Source: Topomyia yanbarensis (taxonomy: Eukaryota; Arthropoda; Insecta; Diptera; Culicidae). From it: a DNA stretch of 64,000 nucleotides. The translations under genes and the position numbers were made by a program. Below are positions 24,732-37,249 of the stretch, piece after piece; positions within the stretch are counted from its first letter, which is position 1; every line of letters starts with the position of its first letter. The notes under the pieces are model-generated. The model was not told where the DNA came from. It worked only from the letters and a program-made list of their open reading frames with translations, and searched no databases. The stretch covers positions 353,336,413-353,400,412 of the forward strand of contig NC_080672.1 of assembly GCF_030247195.1 (NCBI RefSeq). Reading direction: 5' to 3'.

Positions 24732-26335
24732 CAGGATGTTTGGTTCATGGTTAAGAACCTCTCGAAGGATGATTGACTGTCTTATTTGGAGGAAAAAATC
24801 GTTCTACATATACCATCAAATCTCAACCGTTACTAAGTTATTGAACTTTTTGTGTTAAATACTTAGTTGTCTTAAAATAGCTCTAACTCAAAAAGCATAC
24901 TTTGTATTTCAAATCTTTTAAATCCATTAAATAGGTGAGAAAATTTCCCATTGAATGATGTCCTTACATGTTTCAGTTAATGAGGTTAAGTAACCTTTTC
25001 ACAGTAATTTATTTAAAATTTAACAATTTTGATCGATTTTTCGTTCATTTCGCGAAAATCTTAATAGTTAACATCACCATTTTATTAATTGAGATTTTTA
25101 GGCTTGAAGAGCTGCATAATTTGTTCTCTGCCATGATACACTTATCTTTTCTTGTTTTCATGTGTTTGGGTTATTGAACTTTGATATTTTTATCTCATTT
25201 TCACTAATACTAGCTCTTATTGAAAAAGTATGGCACTTATTGTACCTTTTCTTATTTTTATTCGGAAACCAGAAAAAATTTTCAGAGAAAGATGTATTAA
25301 TACCTTTCAGTTAAGTGCATTTAGTATTCATTTAGAACCAAATTAGTTAAAAGTTTATGTTATTTTTAGCATTTTCGTTAATTTACTTAAAAAAGTAAAT
25401 AATAAACATCAACATTATTATCATCGAAATAATGCATCTCAGGAAATTCTACAATTCTTTTTTTGACTCTATTCAGCTATCTCTTTTAATTTTGAAGCAA
25501 AATCAGTTTTATCACCTCGCTTCATATGCAAAAACAACCCACTATATTGGTGGTGAGGTCATGCTGCGTTAACTATTGAATTGCAGCGAAATGAAAAGCG
25601 ATAGGGATAAAGTGTCAAACAACAGGTTGTAGAGAATATTAAGGGACACCAAATGAACAATAGTAACGAAAAATTCAGTTGAATAATAATTAGAATAATT
25701 ACAAAACTCCAAAAACGCTAATTTTGAGACATTTCACTAGTAAAAAGTCATTCAGTTCACTTAACTAAAGGATTTGTACATACATCGAAAGGAAATTTTC
25801 TCAGCTTTCCAATGAAGCCTTGGAAATAACGATACAAAGCATATTTTTCAGATTAAAGTCTTTTAAACACTTGCAAGTCGATTACAGGAAAAGTTTGGTA
25901 ATGAAATTACAAAGAGACGAGAAGAGATAGGATTATAATGTCGAAGAACAAATTATGAATCGTCCTAAAACCCAACTTTTGGATAATAGATATTGCTATA
26001 ATCATAATTCATTATTTTGAGAAAATTAACAATAACCTCATCAAAAAATTTTACCATTTTACAACTTAAAAGTAATTAAAACTAATTAACTGGAAGATAT
26101 GGGAACACCATTCAATAGAAAATTTTCTCACCTTTCCAATGGAACTAAAAGATTTAAAATACGAAGTATACTTTTCGAGTTAGAGGTATTTCAAGCTAAA
26201 TAAGTTTTTTACACAAAAAAGTTCAATAACTCTGTAACGGTTGAGATTTGAAAAAATGTGTAGAACGATTTTTTTCTCCAAATATGACAGACAATCATCC
26301 TTCGACAGGTTCTTAATCATAAACCAAACACCCTG
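24732..26335. mobile_element. Long-TIR non-autonomous element, 1.6 kb, TA-flanked
   Basis: The left end CAGGATGTTTGGTTCATGG and right end (complement of CAGGGTGTTTGGTTTATG) are flanked by TA on both sides (24730-24731 and 26336-26337). The arms extend about 230 bp inward (24732-24960 against 26105-26335), including a GGTGAGAAAATTT-like block. The middle has no transposase frame. The TA target suggests the Tc1/mariner group, but this is not proven. Confidence 0.75.
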
Positions 26336-26337
26336 TA

Positions 26338-27720
26338 CAATAAAGAGATGAAAGTGTTCCTAAAATCGTTTTAATTCGAAATTCAGTCTGGTTTCAAAGC
26401 ATAGGCATGTAACTCATGATCTCATGTATTCCAGGTCAAAGTCTCACCAGCGCACAGTGGTTCAAAATTGAAAAAAAAAAAGACGGTCAAAGGTGTTTAC
26501 TGGTTCCGTTTTAGTGCTTTGGTGTCTTTAGAAAAGTTTTGAAGAATTTTTTTCTCGTAAATTTTGATATAGACACCTCAATTCTTATTAAGGTGTTATA
26601 ACCAGTTTTCAATAACTTTTTTTTATTTAACAATCAATTTTTTTCTTCTGTTAAGTTTTATAACCATTAATTTGGTATAACTTTGCTGAAGAAATCATTC
26701 ATCTATATATTTTTATAGGCAAGATATAGTTGAGCGATTATAATTGCGCTCTAAACTCAATTTGTTTTAAATTTTGTTCGCAAGATCAGATTTAATCACT
26801 TAGTCTCTTCTAGAAAGTTTTAGTTAGCTGTAAAACGCATATCATTCCTAAATTCACAAATGCTGTTTGATGTAAAAATTTGGATATAAAAGAACATTTC
26901 AGTAAAAAAATATTGGTTTTACTACATCATTTCGTGTTGAAATTTTCAACTTTCTTCAGCAAATTTTTCGATATGTTTTGCAGTGTAGTACAATGTTGCA
27001 TTTGAAAGTAAAACTGGAGCCCGACCAAGAAAGATTTATTTTTAAGCTAGATCAACACACTCACGAAAGATACATTTTCTTCTATCTCGCCATCTTGGAT
27101 TTATCAACCGTCACCGATTGTCAACATAAAATTAGGCAACACTATAAGTTTTCAGCAGTGTGAAAAGGTCTCCAGAGTTGCCATGTTCAGATATGATACA
27201 AAAAAACAGATTTTAAGCAGCTTTTTAATACATAACCCAGATTTATACAGATTCTATTAAATCTTCTATTAAAAGCAACCCTGCAATCGTTCTACTAACA
27301 TGGCTAATACAAAACTGTCTGGCAGCTCTTGAATTTTCACTGTGCTGCTAGCAAGCCGTCAAAAATACATATGTTTCATTAATTTTATTTCACAGAGAAA
27401 TATATGCGTGAAACTTTCACGTTGGGACAAAATGGCTTGAAATTTATTTTAAAATTTTCAGAACCACCTCTAATGATTTTAGATGTTTACATGAAAATAT
27501 AATTGATTTTATATCGTTTTGTGATAAAAAGTCAAACTCGATTAAAAGTGACATGAGGCAGATATGCTTGGAACGGCAGTGTAATAGATGCAAATTATAA
27601 GTTCTATCAGAAGCGTAATGGTGTAAGTGATAACTTTAACCAATATGAAGAAAATAGTACAAAAAACGTGAGCTTCAGTTATTTTTTTTAAATCGCTGTA
27701 ACTTTGTTACTTATAGACAT
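26338..27720. other. Unassigned sequence; possible TE fragments
   Basis: A CACAGTGGTTC sequence at 26453 resembles a Transib-like end, but no convincing partner was found. A CAGATTT-type patch lies near 27205-27260. No coding region is supported. Confidence 0.3.
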
Positions 27721-27725
27721 AGGAA

Positions 27726-27890
27726 ACGGGCATAGCGAAGTTGGTAAATCGATTGCCTTGTACACAGCTCACCTGGGTTCGATTGCCAACCCCGCACATA
27801 GTGTTAGAGATTTTTCCAAAAGAGATTTCTCTAACTCGAAAAGAGGTGAAAGGCCCTAAGGTTAAAATTTCAATAAATAAAAAAAACTTA
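27726..27890 (+). mobile_element. tRNA-derived SINE, second copy
   Basis: Homologous to 22526-22691, with CATAGCGAAGTTGGTAAATC as the A-box side and GGTTCGATTGCC as a B box carrying one change. It ends in an A-rich stretch near 27880. Confidence 0.75.
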
Positions 27891-28614
27891 TAGACATAGA
27901 GCATAGGCATCTTCGACATCTTGTCATAGGTTCAAGCGTTCTAAAACTTTGCTGAAGGCTCGAAACATCTAGTATCGCAGCGCCACCTGAAAATTCAAAC
28001 TAATTTACAACACCAAAAGAAGGCTCACATAAAACCAAGATACTTTTCTGAAGTCAGCATTTCAAAAAATTGTCTTTCCAAAGCGCTAGAGGTTTTGTCT
28101 TGCTAATTTTTGTTTCGGGCCCAGTGTGCATAGTAGACCTCTCCACATTTTGAAAAAGTTTTGAAATATACATGGGTCAGCTCAAATTTTTGTTCTAGGC
28201 GTGAATTTAAAAACATTCGCCAAAAATGACATAATTTGGACATGATCTCCAATCAAAAAACGCATTTTTGCTATGTTTCCATAAGAATTTTATTTATTTA
28301 GAGGGATAGAAAGTTTTACCCAAACAGGGAGATAGAAAGTTTTACAAAACAACAGACATATCTTAACTTGTTTTAATAGGTGAACACCCAAGTAACAATT
28401 AAAATGCCTCGGGGATTTATCATTGTTTTATCCTGGTTTTATGAAGGAATTCTTGGAACCGTGATTTTATTATGGTTTTATGCAGCTGTCATTTCATTTG
28501 TTCCTAAATTTCACTATAAAACTATGTTATGACCTAGGATAGGATCCGCCATCTGGCTTCTTCTTATATTTTACTAATCCCTGTTGAAAACGACATACCC
28601 CCACTCAACCAATG

Positions 28615-29404
28615 CACAGTGGTCCAGATCGCTAATTTAGGAGGAATTTTTACTTTCTGACAAACCTGTATAATTTAGCCGTATCATGTCTTAGGATAAA
28701 TTTGTGTACTTTAGAAGATGCTTCTTTTTATTGGAATAGTTATTAGGGTGGTTCTAATTTATCTAAAATACGAAAATAAACTTTTTACTGATGAAAGATA
28801 GAGGTCCACAGTCTTCCACAAAGTTGTAAAGTAACTTATTTTAAATAAATTTGTTGAACATATTAAAGCTCTATCTCTTTTAGTTTTTGTTATACAAGAA
28901 ATTTAAAAAAAAAGATTAGGGTGTTCCTGAAAAAAACGTTTTTTTAGTATAACTTTCGTATCTTTTACTTTTTGTTAACACAACCTTTGAACAGCTTATT
29001 GAAAACTTCAAGCCGAGTATTTTTCTCCAAGACACCGAAGGTCTAACTTTTTTCTTTAAAAAGTTATGGACACTTTTCGTTAAAAAAAATAGCCTATTTC
29101 AAGGCTCAATATCGCTGATGCGGGCACCTAAACTTGAATTCTGTTTCCACCACATGAAAGACCATACTTATTAGTATATTTGAGCAAAAATTGGCGAATA
29201 CGATATTTTTTTAAAATTTGCAATTTAGATTTAAAGTTTGTAGTTTTGCAGGTTCAACGCATTAAAGCATTTACACACATATCGTTGTATTATGAAAAAA
29301 GCCACTTTCAAATATCATTCTCTCATCGCAGCAAGCTTTGCATAAGTGAAACGACTGTCAAAAAAGGTTTCTGATTTTATTCGTTTTAAATAAAACTAGT
29401 AAAT
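28615..29404 (+). repeat. Left terminal inverted repeat and 5' region of the Transib-like element
   Basis: Pairs with 39268-40015 on the opposite strand. The match runs from the CACAGTG end through TTAGGGTGGTTCTAATTTAT and the CGACTGTCAAAAA block to about 29365, and then continues with 31905-32064 into the transposase start codon region. Confidence 0.85.
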
Positions 29405-31456
29405 ATGGATATTAGTCGAAGAGAGTTGGCGAATTTGCTTATTGCTGGTAAAAAGACAGATGAACTGCTTAAGTTCATTACAAGTAGTAATCCAAATGTA
29501 AAATTGAGACTTGTTAGTGCTCGGAAGAAAATAAAAATCTTCATGTTGGAATTTAGAAGGTTGTGGATTCGGAGTAAGCGCACGCAAATTCGGTTTGAGC
29601 TGGAAAATTTTGTGTGGCTTGAAGGAAAGCTAAGATTCGAAGTCGAAGGTAAAGGTAAAGGCCGAAAGAGGAAACCATTTTCCGAAATATGTCGCAGAGC
29701 CAAAATAAAAAGATTAGGAAAGTTGCGCGATAAGTATTCCACGGAAGAACTTGGTTTAGCGTCAGCCGTCAACGCTAATTCTACTGGTTTCCGTTTAGTT
29801 GGCAGACAAATCGAACGATTGTCGAAAAGTCCCGTCAGATCTGCCGTAGAGAATTTAGGATCTATGGCTGTCCCGATTGCAGAAGCGTTTACTGCGGAGG
29901 AGGCACTTAGATTTATTTGTGAAAATGATTTTTCTAAGGCGCAGTACCAAAACATACGCAGCTCAGTTATGCAGAAGGGTTTGGACATTTATCCCGCGTA
30001 TAATAAAATAGTAGAAGAAAAGAAACTATGCTATCCGATCGGTATGTACTATTCTCAAAGATTCGTCCCTGAATCAACAATTTTTTTCAGGAATTTCTGT
30101 TCAGCCTTCTTGTGCGTCCCCTTCAAGCTCTTGTTAACCATACCGTGGAACGACTCATCTCGTTTCTGAATATTGGAGTTCTACCACTGCATCCTGAGGA
30201 TAATACGTTTGTTATCTTTAAGTGGGGCTGCGATGGAAGCAGCAACCATTCCCGGTAGGCAACATTATTTTTCTTCTAAACTTTGACTGACAGTCTCTTT
30301 TCCACTTGAACATAGATACAAGCAAATGTGCGTTGACGAAGATGAAAATGGAGAACTATTCGAGTATAACGATTCGCATATATTTGCTCTATCTATAGTA
30401 CCTTTACGTGTAGTTAGTCGCCGGAAAGATGAGTCAAGAGATTGCATTCTTTGGAATAATGATTTTCCATCTTCAGTATCCCTGTGCCGACCAGTAAAAT
30501 TAATTTTCAAGAAGGAAAATCCTGAACTAACAAAGGATGAAGTTGCCGCAATGAACAAGCAAATCGATGAATTAGTCCCGACTATAGTAATTGTTAATAT
30601 GCGCAAGATTCCGATTAGTTCAAGCTTCATATTTTCCATGGTTGATACGAAGGTAGTGAATGACGTAACAGGCACACCGTCTCAAGCGTGTTATATATGC
30701 AAACGCTCCGGAAAGCGATTGAATGATCCTTTACTGGAAGCCAGCGATCCACCGGATAGTTTATATATTTTTTCACCTTTACATGCATTAATACGAGCAA
30801 TGGAGTTACTATTGAATATTGCTTACCGTTTAGCTCTAGCAAAACCGCGTTGGCGCGTAGGCAAAAATACCAGCGAGCTTAAGGAACGACAAATAAAAAT
30901 TCGACAAGCGTTACGTGACCGTTTAGGTCTTCGTATTAGCGAACCTTTGCCAGGTGGCGGAAATTCTAACGATGGTAACACAGCTCGAAAATTTTTCAGA
31001 AACCGAGATGTCGTTGCAGAAGAAACCGGGTTGGACGAAATGTTGCTAGAACGTATGTATGTGCTATTAACAATCATCAACAGCAAATTGGGAATTAACG
31101 CGGATGCTTACCGGAGTTACGCCGAAGATACACGATTGCTTTATGTACGCCTGTATGGTTGGTACGCTCTCTCACCAACCGTGCATAAACTCCTGGTCCA
31201 TGGAGGAAGCATTATTCAACATAACATGCTGCCAGTAGGTATGTGCAGTGAAGAAGTTCAAGAAACCAGGAATAAAAGTATTCGCAGATTCCGAGAATTC
31301 CACGCACGCAAATTCGATCGACTCGTCAATCTTGATGACGTTTTCAAGAGACTTCTTGTTTCATCAGATCCTATAATTTCTCTTAAATGTAAACGTCGAA
31401 TTCAACGAGCACCGCTGGATATACCTGAAAATGCAATGCATCTACTTTTGAATTAA
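29405..31456 (+). CDS. Transib/RAG1-like DDE transposase, three exons
   Basis: Exon 1 starts at ATG 29405 (basic N-terminal region, KGKGRKRKPFSEICRRAK) and ends at 30041. Exon 2 is about 30091-30254 and exon 3 30316-31456. Introns of 49 and 61 bp have GT-AG ends. The protein would be about 640 aa. Exon 2 carries FKWGCDGSS, matching the CDG block that holds the first catalytic Asp in RAG1/Transib. Exon 3 carries ACYICKRSG (RAG1-like CxxC), SNDGNTARKFF, and SEEVQETRNKSIRRF followed by FHARK, which aligns with the RAG1/Transib region holding the catalytic Glu. The second catalytic Asp could not be placed with confidence. With the best donor (GTATGT at 30042) exon 2 is out of frame. An alternative intron, 30046-30104, with a weaker GTACT donor keeps the frame. 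So the gene is either intact or carries one frameshift. It would bind the CACAGTG ends and cut and join in the nucleus. Confidence 0.75.
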
Positions 31457-31639
31457 TTGGCATTGAATAAATTCTCCTTATATAAATCATAAATTGTTGT
31501 CATAGCCAAATTATTTTTAATGAACACATTCTGTATTGTTGATATGTAAGCAAAACAGAAAAGGAAATACAAAGGCTTTAGGCAATTTCTTTTATGTCGC
31601 TATGCGATAAAATTTAAAACTTTGGTTAGTAAATTTAAA

Positions 31640-31890
31640 ATTACATGCTTAAAAAAAATAATATTTTCCAATTTTTGCTCAAATATACTTAAAAGTATGT
31701 TCTTTTCTATGGTTCAATCCGAACTTACTTTTATTTGCCCCAATCAGAGATAATGACATTTGAAAAAGGGCTATTTATGAGCGAAAAGTTTCCATAACTT
31801 TTGAAAGTATAAAGTTAGACTTTCAGAGTTATGAAAAAACGTGGATTGAAGTTTTCTAAAAGCTGTTCAAAGGTTGTTTTAACAAAATAT
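31640..31890 (-). repeat. Diverged older copy of the right terminal repeat
   Basis: This stretch resembles the inner part of the right arm (about 39415-39665) in the same orientation: CCAATTTTTGCTCAAATATA, CCATAACTTTT, AAAGTTAGAC and AGCTGTTCAAAGGTTGT occur in the same order. Similarity is far lower than between the two outer arms. It looks like the original right TIR, now truncated. Confidence 0.6.
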
Positions 31891-31904
31891 AAAATTTCTT
31901 TCGA

Positions 31905-32064
31905 ACATTAACAAGTCTCAATTTTACATTTGGATTACTACTTGTAATGAACTTAAGCAGTTCATCTGTCTTTTTACCAGCAATAAGCAAATTCGCCAAC
32001 TCTCTTCGACTAATATCCATATTTACTAGTTTTATTTAAAACGAATAAAATCAGAAACCTTTTT
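31905..32064 (-). repeat. Inverted copy of the transposase 5' end (inner part of the new right TIR)
   Basis: This is the near-exact complement of about 29366-29520, including the transposase start codon and roughly its first 40 codons. It joins an outer segment now at 39268-40015; TTTTT at the break is present on both sides. Together they form a right arm of about 908 bp that mirrors the left arm. Confidence 0.85.
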
Positions 32065-32082
32065 ACATTTCTTATAAAAGAA

Positions 32083-32177
32083 ATGTATAGAATTCGCTCA
32101 AACTTTCAAGATTTTTTCCGAGGCCCGGAGGGCCGAGTCTTATATACCAATCGACTCAGCTCGACGATTTGGGACAA

Positions 32178-32231
<54 letters not shown>

Positions 32232-32440
32232 TGTGTGTGTGTGTGTGTATGTAACGGACAACTTCTCATTCGTGTTTCTCAGCAATAGCTGAACCGATCT
32301 TATCCAAACCAATTTTAAATGAAATAACTAAAAAACAGTATGAACGCTATTAATTTGTTTTTGATTCTGATGTTTAGTTTCCAAGATATGAATGTTTGAA
32401 TGTGTAAAAATGGCGTTTTTTGCAGTTTTTTTGAATTATC
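32083..32440 (+). repeat. CGGAGGGCCGAGT dispersed repeat, copy 1
   Basis: Contains CCCGGAGGGCCGAGTCTTAT, ATCGACTCAGCTCG and a GT run, in the same order as copies at 37250-37560 and 51615-52560. The latter two also share TTGCCTTTCTCAT upstream and CAGCAAATTCCCATATAAAC downstream. Confidence 0.7.
32182..32248 (+). repeat. (GT)n microsatellite
   Basis: A nearly uninterrupted GT dinucleotide run of about 67 bp with one C at 32231. It occupies a fixed place inside the CGGAGGG repeat, where the other copies carry GTAT/GTGT variants. Confidence 0.95.
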
Positions 32441-33551
32441 TGCCGAAATTGACAACATAGATTAACACTTCATATGTTTTTAGACAGCTTTAACGAATAC
32501 CTTTCAAACAAGCTATAGATTGTTGAAATCGGACCATTATCAAAAGAGATATTTAACATTGAATGCGGACGAAAGATTTTTATCATTTCCCATTGCCAGA
32601 AATATGACCAAAAACATGTAATCTATTATTAACGCCAAAACGGCTTATTTTAGGTCAATAGTATTTTCGGAGTATATAATGGAGGCAATACGCCCTTTCT
32701 TTTGGTATTGTGCTTTTACTGATTAATCTTCCTATGAGTGAGATATTTTCACAAATTTTCTTGGAAGTGGTTATATCGAAATGATGCCTTCAGCAAATTT
32801 GTAGCTCTTACTTTTGCGAATAACTTCACTGAAGACATAAAATATCTATTTTGAATACTTTAAAAGTTATGGCTTGTTGTTTGTGGATTACCTTTTGTCG
32901 CCCATTTATTGTTCAATATAGTAATAATCCATTGAAATAAGCCAAACATTATTACGATAAAAAGAATTTTGTATTTCATTTTTCTATCTACAACCGCTAG
33001 AAATAATCACCGAACACTTCCAAGTTGTCTGGAAGGAACTTGATACCTTATCAGTGCAAAAATGTTCATTTGTACGATTCTTCTGACTGCAATTTTTCTA
33101 ACTTATAACCAACGGATCGATCGGAAACATATCGGAAAATGAAAGTGAAGTAAATAACTCCAAGCAACGGCGTAGCCAAGAGAAGGTTTTGGGGTTTAAC
33201 AACTTCCCTCCCTACCACACCCAAAAAATATATTGGATTGCAATTGAAAATTTATTAACGCAGACTGATTTAATTCAGTATTACAATAACAATTATCTGA
33301 TCCGTACATTGATAACCTGTTGTTGTAAACATCATGAGGACTTTTGATAAATTGTCAGAATGGGGTCCTGATATGTAATTGATCTATTGGTCTTGATTTC
33401 ACAGTTGCCTAATAGCATCAATATCAAATTCCTGCCTGAAATCATTCCAATAGAAAATTCCAGAGTTCTGTAATCAATCATAATCTTCAGATTTCTTTTC
33501 AAATTGAGCTCGCTTTTGTAGCGATGTACTGTAATGAGGGTCTTTATTTAA

Positions 33552-36500
33552 CCTTTGCGTCCCCGTGATAATTTTCACTTATCAATTTAGGTGCTCAATT
33601 CGCTCTTGTTTTAACAATTGTCAACGGATTTCAATCAAACCACTTGCAAACGATTGGGAATTCATTCAAGTTTCTTAGACTGTATATGTTGGTGAGGTCA
33701 GATAACCGGTTCCGGATTTATACGGAAATTCCGTGGGGTCTGTCCGAGGGTTATTTTAGCAATGTTCTTTAACTTTTCAACATCTAGCTATAAATCTGGT
33801 ATTATTATAGCCCGTACATGATCAAAACTTATATACAAACTCTTTGAAGTCATTTTGGGATGGTAATGGCCACATCCTGGCATGCTGGAACCGGTTCCGG
33901 GGGACCTAGTAAATCCGAAATGCGCTATCTTTATCAATAGGCATATCAAATATTACAAATTTTCATGAAAAATACACAACGATGCAAATTGCATGCTCAT
34001 AGACTATTCCTGGACCCTTTTGAAAGCATCCGGGACATCCAAGAACCGATTCCGAGAGATTTCCTGGAACGGATTTCCGGAAACAGCAAGCCTTATCTAT
34101 GAAAAAATTGAAAAAAAAAACATACCTGTCATGCGGCTCATCAAATTATGTCACCGTGATGATGTATGAACAATGTAATCTTCTTTTAGGTCATCTAGAC
34201 ATACAGGGATACTTTAGGACCGCATCCGGATATTCCGGAATCCGGTTCTTCGGAACAAATATTTTCGGTAAATATGCCTGTCATGCGGCACATCAAATTA
34301 CATCAGTTTGATCACCATCCAGCCACAAGGGGACACTGTACGACCGGTTCCGGATGTTCCGGAATCCGGTTCCTCGGACCAAACATTTTTGGTGAATATG
34401 CCTGTCATGCGGCACATCAAATTACATCACTTTGATGATGTATGCACTTAGCGATAACGTTGTATGTCATCCGGCCACAAGGGGACACTTTTCGACCGGT
34501 TTCGGATGTTCCGGAATCCGGTTCTTCGGACCAAACATTTTTGGCGAATATGCCTGTCATGCGGCACATCAAATTACACCAGTTTGATGATCTATGAACA
34601 TTGCGATCACGTTGTTTGTCATTCGGCCACAAGGGGACACTTTACGACCGGTTCCGGATGTTCCGGAATCCGGTTCTTTGGACCAAACATTTTTGGCGAA
34701 TATGCCTGTCATGCGGCACATCAAATTACATCACTTTGATGATGTATGCACTTAGCGATAACGTTGTATGTCATCCGGCCACAAGGGGACACTTTTCGAC
34801 CGGTTTCGGATGTTCCGGAATCCGGTTCTTCGGACCAAACATTTTTGGCGAATATGCCTGTCATGCGGCACATCAAATTACACCAGTTTGATGATCTATG
34901 AACATTGCGATCACGTTGTTTGTCATCCGGCCACAAGGGGACACTTTACGACCGGTTCCGGATGTTCCGGAATCCGGTTCTTCGGACCAAACATTTTTGG
35001 CGAATATGCCTGTCATGCGGCACATCAAATTACACCAGTTTGATGATCTATGAACATTGCGATCACGTTGTTTGTCATCCGGCCACAAGGGGACACTTTA
35101 CGACCGGTTCCGGATGTTCCGGAATCCGGTTCTTCGGACCAAATATTTTTGGCGAATATGCCTGTCATGCGGCACATCAAATTACATCAGTTTGATGATG
35201 TATGCACTTAGCGATAACGTTGTATGTCATCCGGCCACAAGGGGACACCTTTCGACCGGTTTCGGATGTTCCGGAATCCGGTTCTTCGGACCAAACATTT
35301 TTGGCGAAGATGCCTGTCATGCGGCACATCGAATTACGTCAGTTTTATGATCTATGAACATTGCGATCACGTTGTTTGTCATCTGGCCACAAGGGGACAC
35401 TTTACGACAGGTTCCGAATGTTCCGGAATCCGGTTCTTCGGACCATATATTTTTGGTGAATACGCCTGTCATGCGGCACATCAAATTACATCAGTTTGAT
35501 GATTTATGAACATTGCGATCACGTTGTATGTCATCTGGCCACAAGGCTGCGACATTTTATGACCGGTTCCGGTTATTCCGTGGTCCGGTTCTTTGGACCA
35601 AATATTTTTGGTGAATATACCTGTCATGCGGCACATCAAATTACATCAGCTTGATGATCTATGAGAAATACAATCACGATTTAGCTCATCTGGGCACACG
35701 AGTATACATTTCGACCGGTTCCGGTTATTTCAGAATCTGGTTCAGCGGATAAAACATTTTTGGTGAATATGTTGGACATGAGGTGCATCAAATAACATCA
35801 GCTTGATATGCAGAACATTAATTTGGTTTTATTATTTCAAAAACACACTGATTTTTCTTGTAGTTAGTTACGAAAATTGGTGAACTGATGACTTAAAAAA
35901 AGTTGCTCACTAGTGCTACTGGTTGTAACAAGTGATCACATTGAATGCATGTTATGTACTGTATCGTGCTTCTTGCAAACAGGTGTATTGCAGTTGCAAC
36001 AGACGACTTATGTTTTGATGTCTTTTTTCTGGCTTAAATCCCTCATCTCTTTTTTTGGTCTGAAGAACCGAATTCCGGAACATCCGGAACCGGTCGAAAA
36101 ATGTCCCCTTGTGGCTGGATGGTGATCGAACTGATGTAATTTGATGTGCCACATGGTAGGCATATTCACCAAAAATGTTTGGTCCGTAAAGTGTCCAATT
36201 GTGGCTGGATGACATACAACGTGATCGCAATGTTCATAAATCATCAAACTGATGTAATTTGATGTGCCGCATGACAGGCATATTCACCAAAAATTTTTGG
36301 TCCGAGGAACCGAATTCCGGAACATCCGGAACCGGTCGAAAAGTGTCCCCTTGTGGCCGGATGACATACAACGTGATAGCAAAGTGCATACATCATCAAA
36401 CTGTTGTAATTTGATGTGCCGCATGACACGCATATTTACCAAAAAATGTTTGTTCCGAAGAACCGGATTCCGGAATATCCGGATGCGGTCCTAAAGTATC

Positions 36501-37156
36501 CCTGTATGTCTAGATGACCTAAAAGAAGATTACATTGTTCATACATCATCACGGTGACATAATTTGATGAGCCGCATGACAGGTATGTTTTTTTTTTCAA
36601 TTTTTTCATAGATAAGGCTTGCTGTTTCCGGAAATCCGTTCCAGGAAATCTCTCGGAATCGGTTCTTGGATGTCCCGGATGCTTTCAAAAGGGTCCAGGA
36701 ATAGTCTATGAGCATGCAATTTGCATCGTTGTGTATTTTTCATGAAAATTTGTAATATTTGATATGCCTATTGATAAAGATAGCGCATTTCGGATTTACT
36801 AGGTCCCCCGGAACCGGTTCCAGCATGCCAGGATGTGGCCATTACCATCCCAAAATAACTTCAAAGAGTTTGTATATAAGTTTTGATCATGTACGGGCTA
36901 TAATAATACCAGATTTATAGCTAGATGTTGAAAAGTTAAAGAACATTGCTAAAATAACCCTCGGACAGACCCCACGGAATTTCCGTATAAATCCGGAACC
37001 GGTTATCTGACCTCACCAACATATACAGTTTAAGAAACTTGAATGAATTCCCAATCGTTTGCAAGTGGTTTGATTGAAATCCGTTGACAACTGTTAAAAC
37101 TAGAGCAAATTGAGCACCTAAATTGATGAGTGAAAAGTATCACGGGGACGCAAAGG
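33552..37156. mobile_element. piggyBac-like non-autonomous palindromic element, TTAA-flanked
   Basis: The ends are CCTTTGCGTCCCCGTGATA and its complement, flanked by TTAA at 33548-33551 and 37157-37160. A TTAA duplication with CC-starting ends is characteristic of piggyBac; Kolobok is an alternative. Arms of about 800 bp on each side (for example GGAACCGGTTCCGGGGGAC near 33890 and its complement near 36805) are nearly identical. The centre holds satellite-like monomers, with part of them inverted at about 36060-36500. No transposase is encoded; small repeated frames in both directions are shadows of the repeat. Confidence 0.75.
34399..35620 (+). repeat. 152-bp tandem repeat with mixed A/B monomers
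   Basis: The marker TGCCTGTCATGCGGCACATC recurs at 34399, 34551, 34703, 34855, 35007, 35159, 35311 and 35463, exactly 152 bp apart, with a diverged unit at 35618 and another outside at 34274. Monomers fall into two types, one with GATGTATGCACTTAGCGATA and one with GATCTATGAACATTGCGATC, in the order A B A B B A B B. This is a small higher-order arrangement. Units also contain CCGGTTCCGGATGTTCCGG-type palindromic sequence. Confidence 0.9.
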
Positions 37157-37249
37157 TTAATAGAAAGCGAAGTTAAAATTGATTTAATGTCTATGAAACA
37201 TTTGCTAAAAATGTTTTTGCCTTTCTCATTCACTCTAAAATTCGTCAAT

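Noticed and set aside
26453..27344. CACAGTGGTTC at 26453 and CACTGTG at 27338 as the two ends of another Transib-like element
   Set aside because: Only the heptamer is shared. The inward sequences do not match, and the flanks (CAGCG and CTGCT) are not a duplication.
32083..32312. ORFs through the GT microsatellite
   Set aside because: They encode only Cys-Val or Thr-His dipeptide runs from the dinucleotide repeat.
34399..35620. CRISPR-like array
   Set aside because: The repeats are contiguous 152-bp monomers without unique spacers, in eukaryotic DNA.
34099..36494. Overlapping similar ORFs on both strands (60-97 aa) as a gene family
   Set aside because: They are frames of the 152-bp satellite monomer and its inverted copy; repetition explains their similarity.
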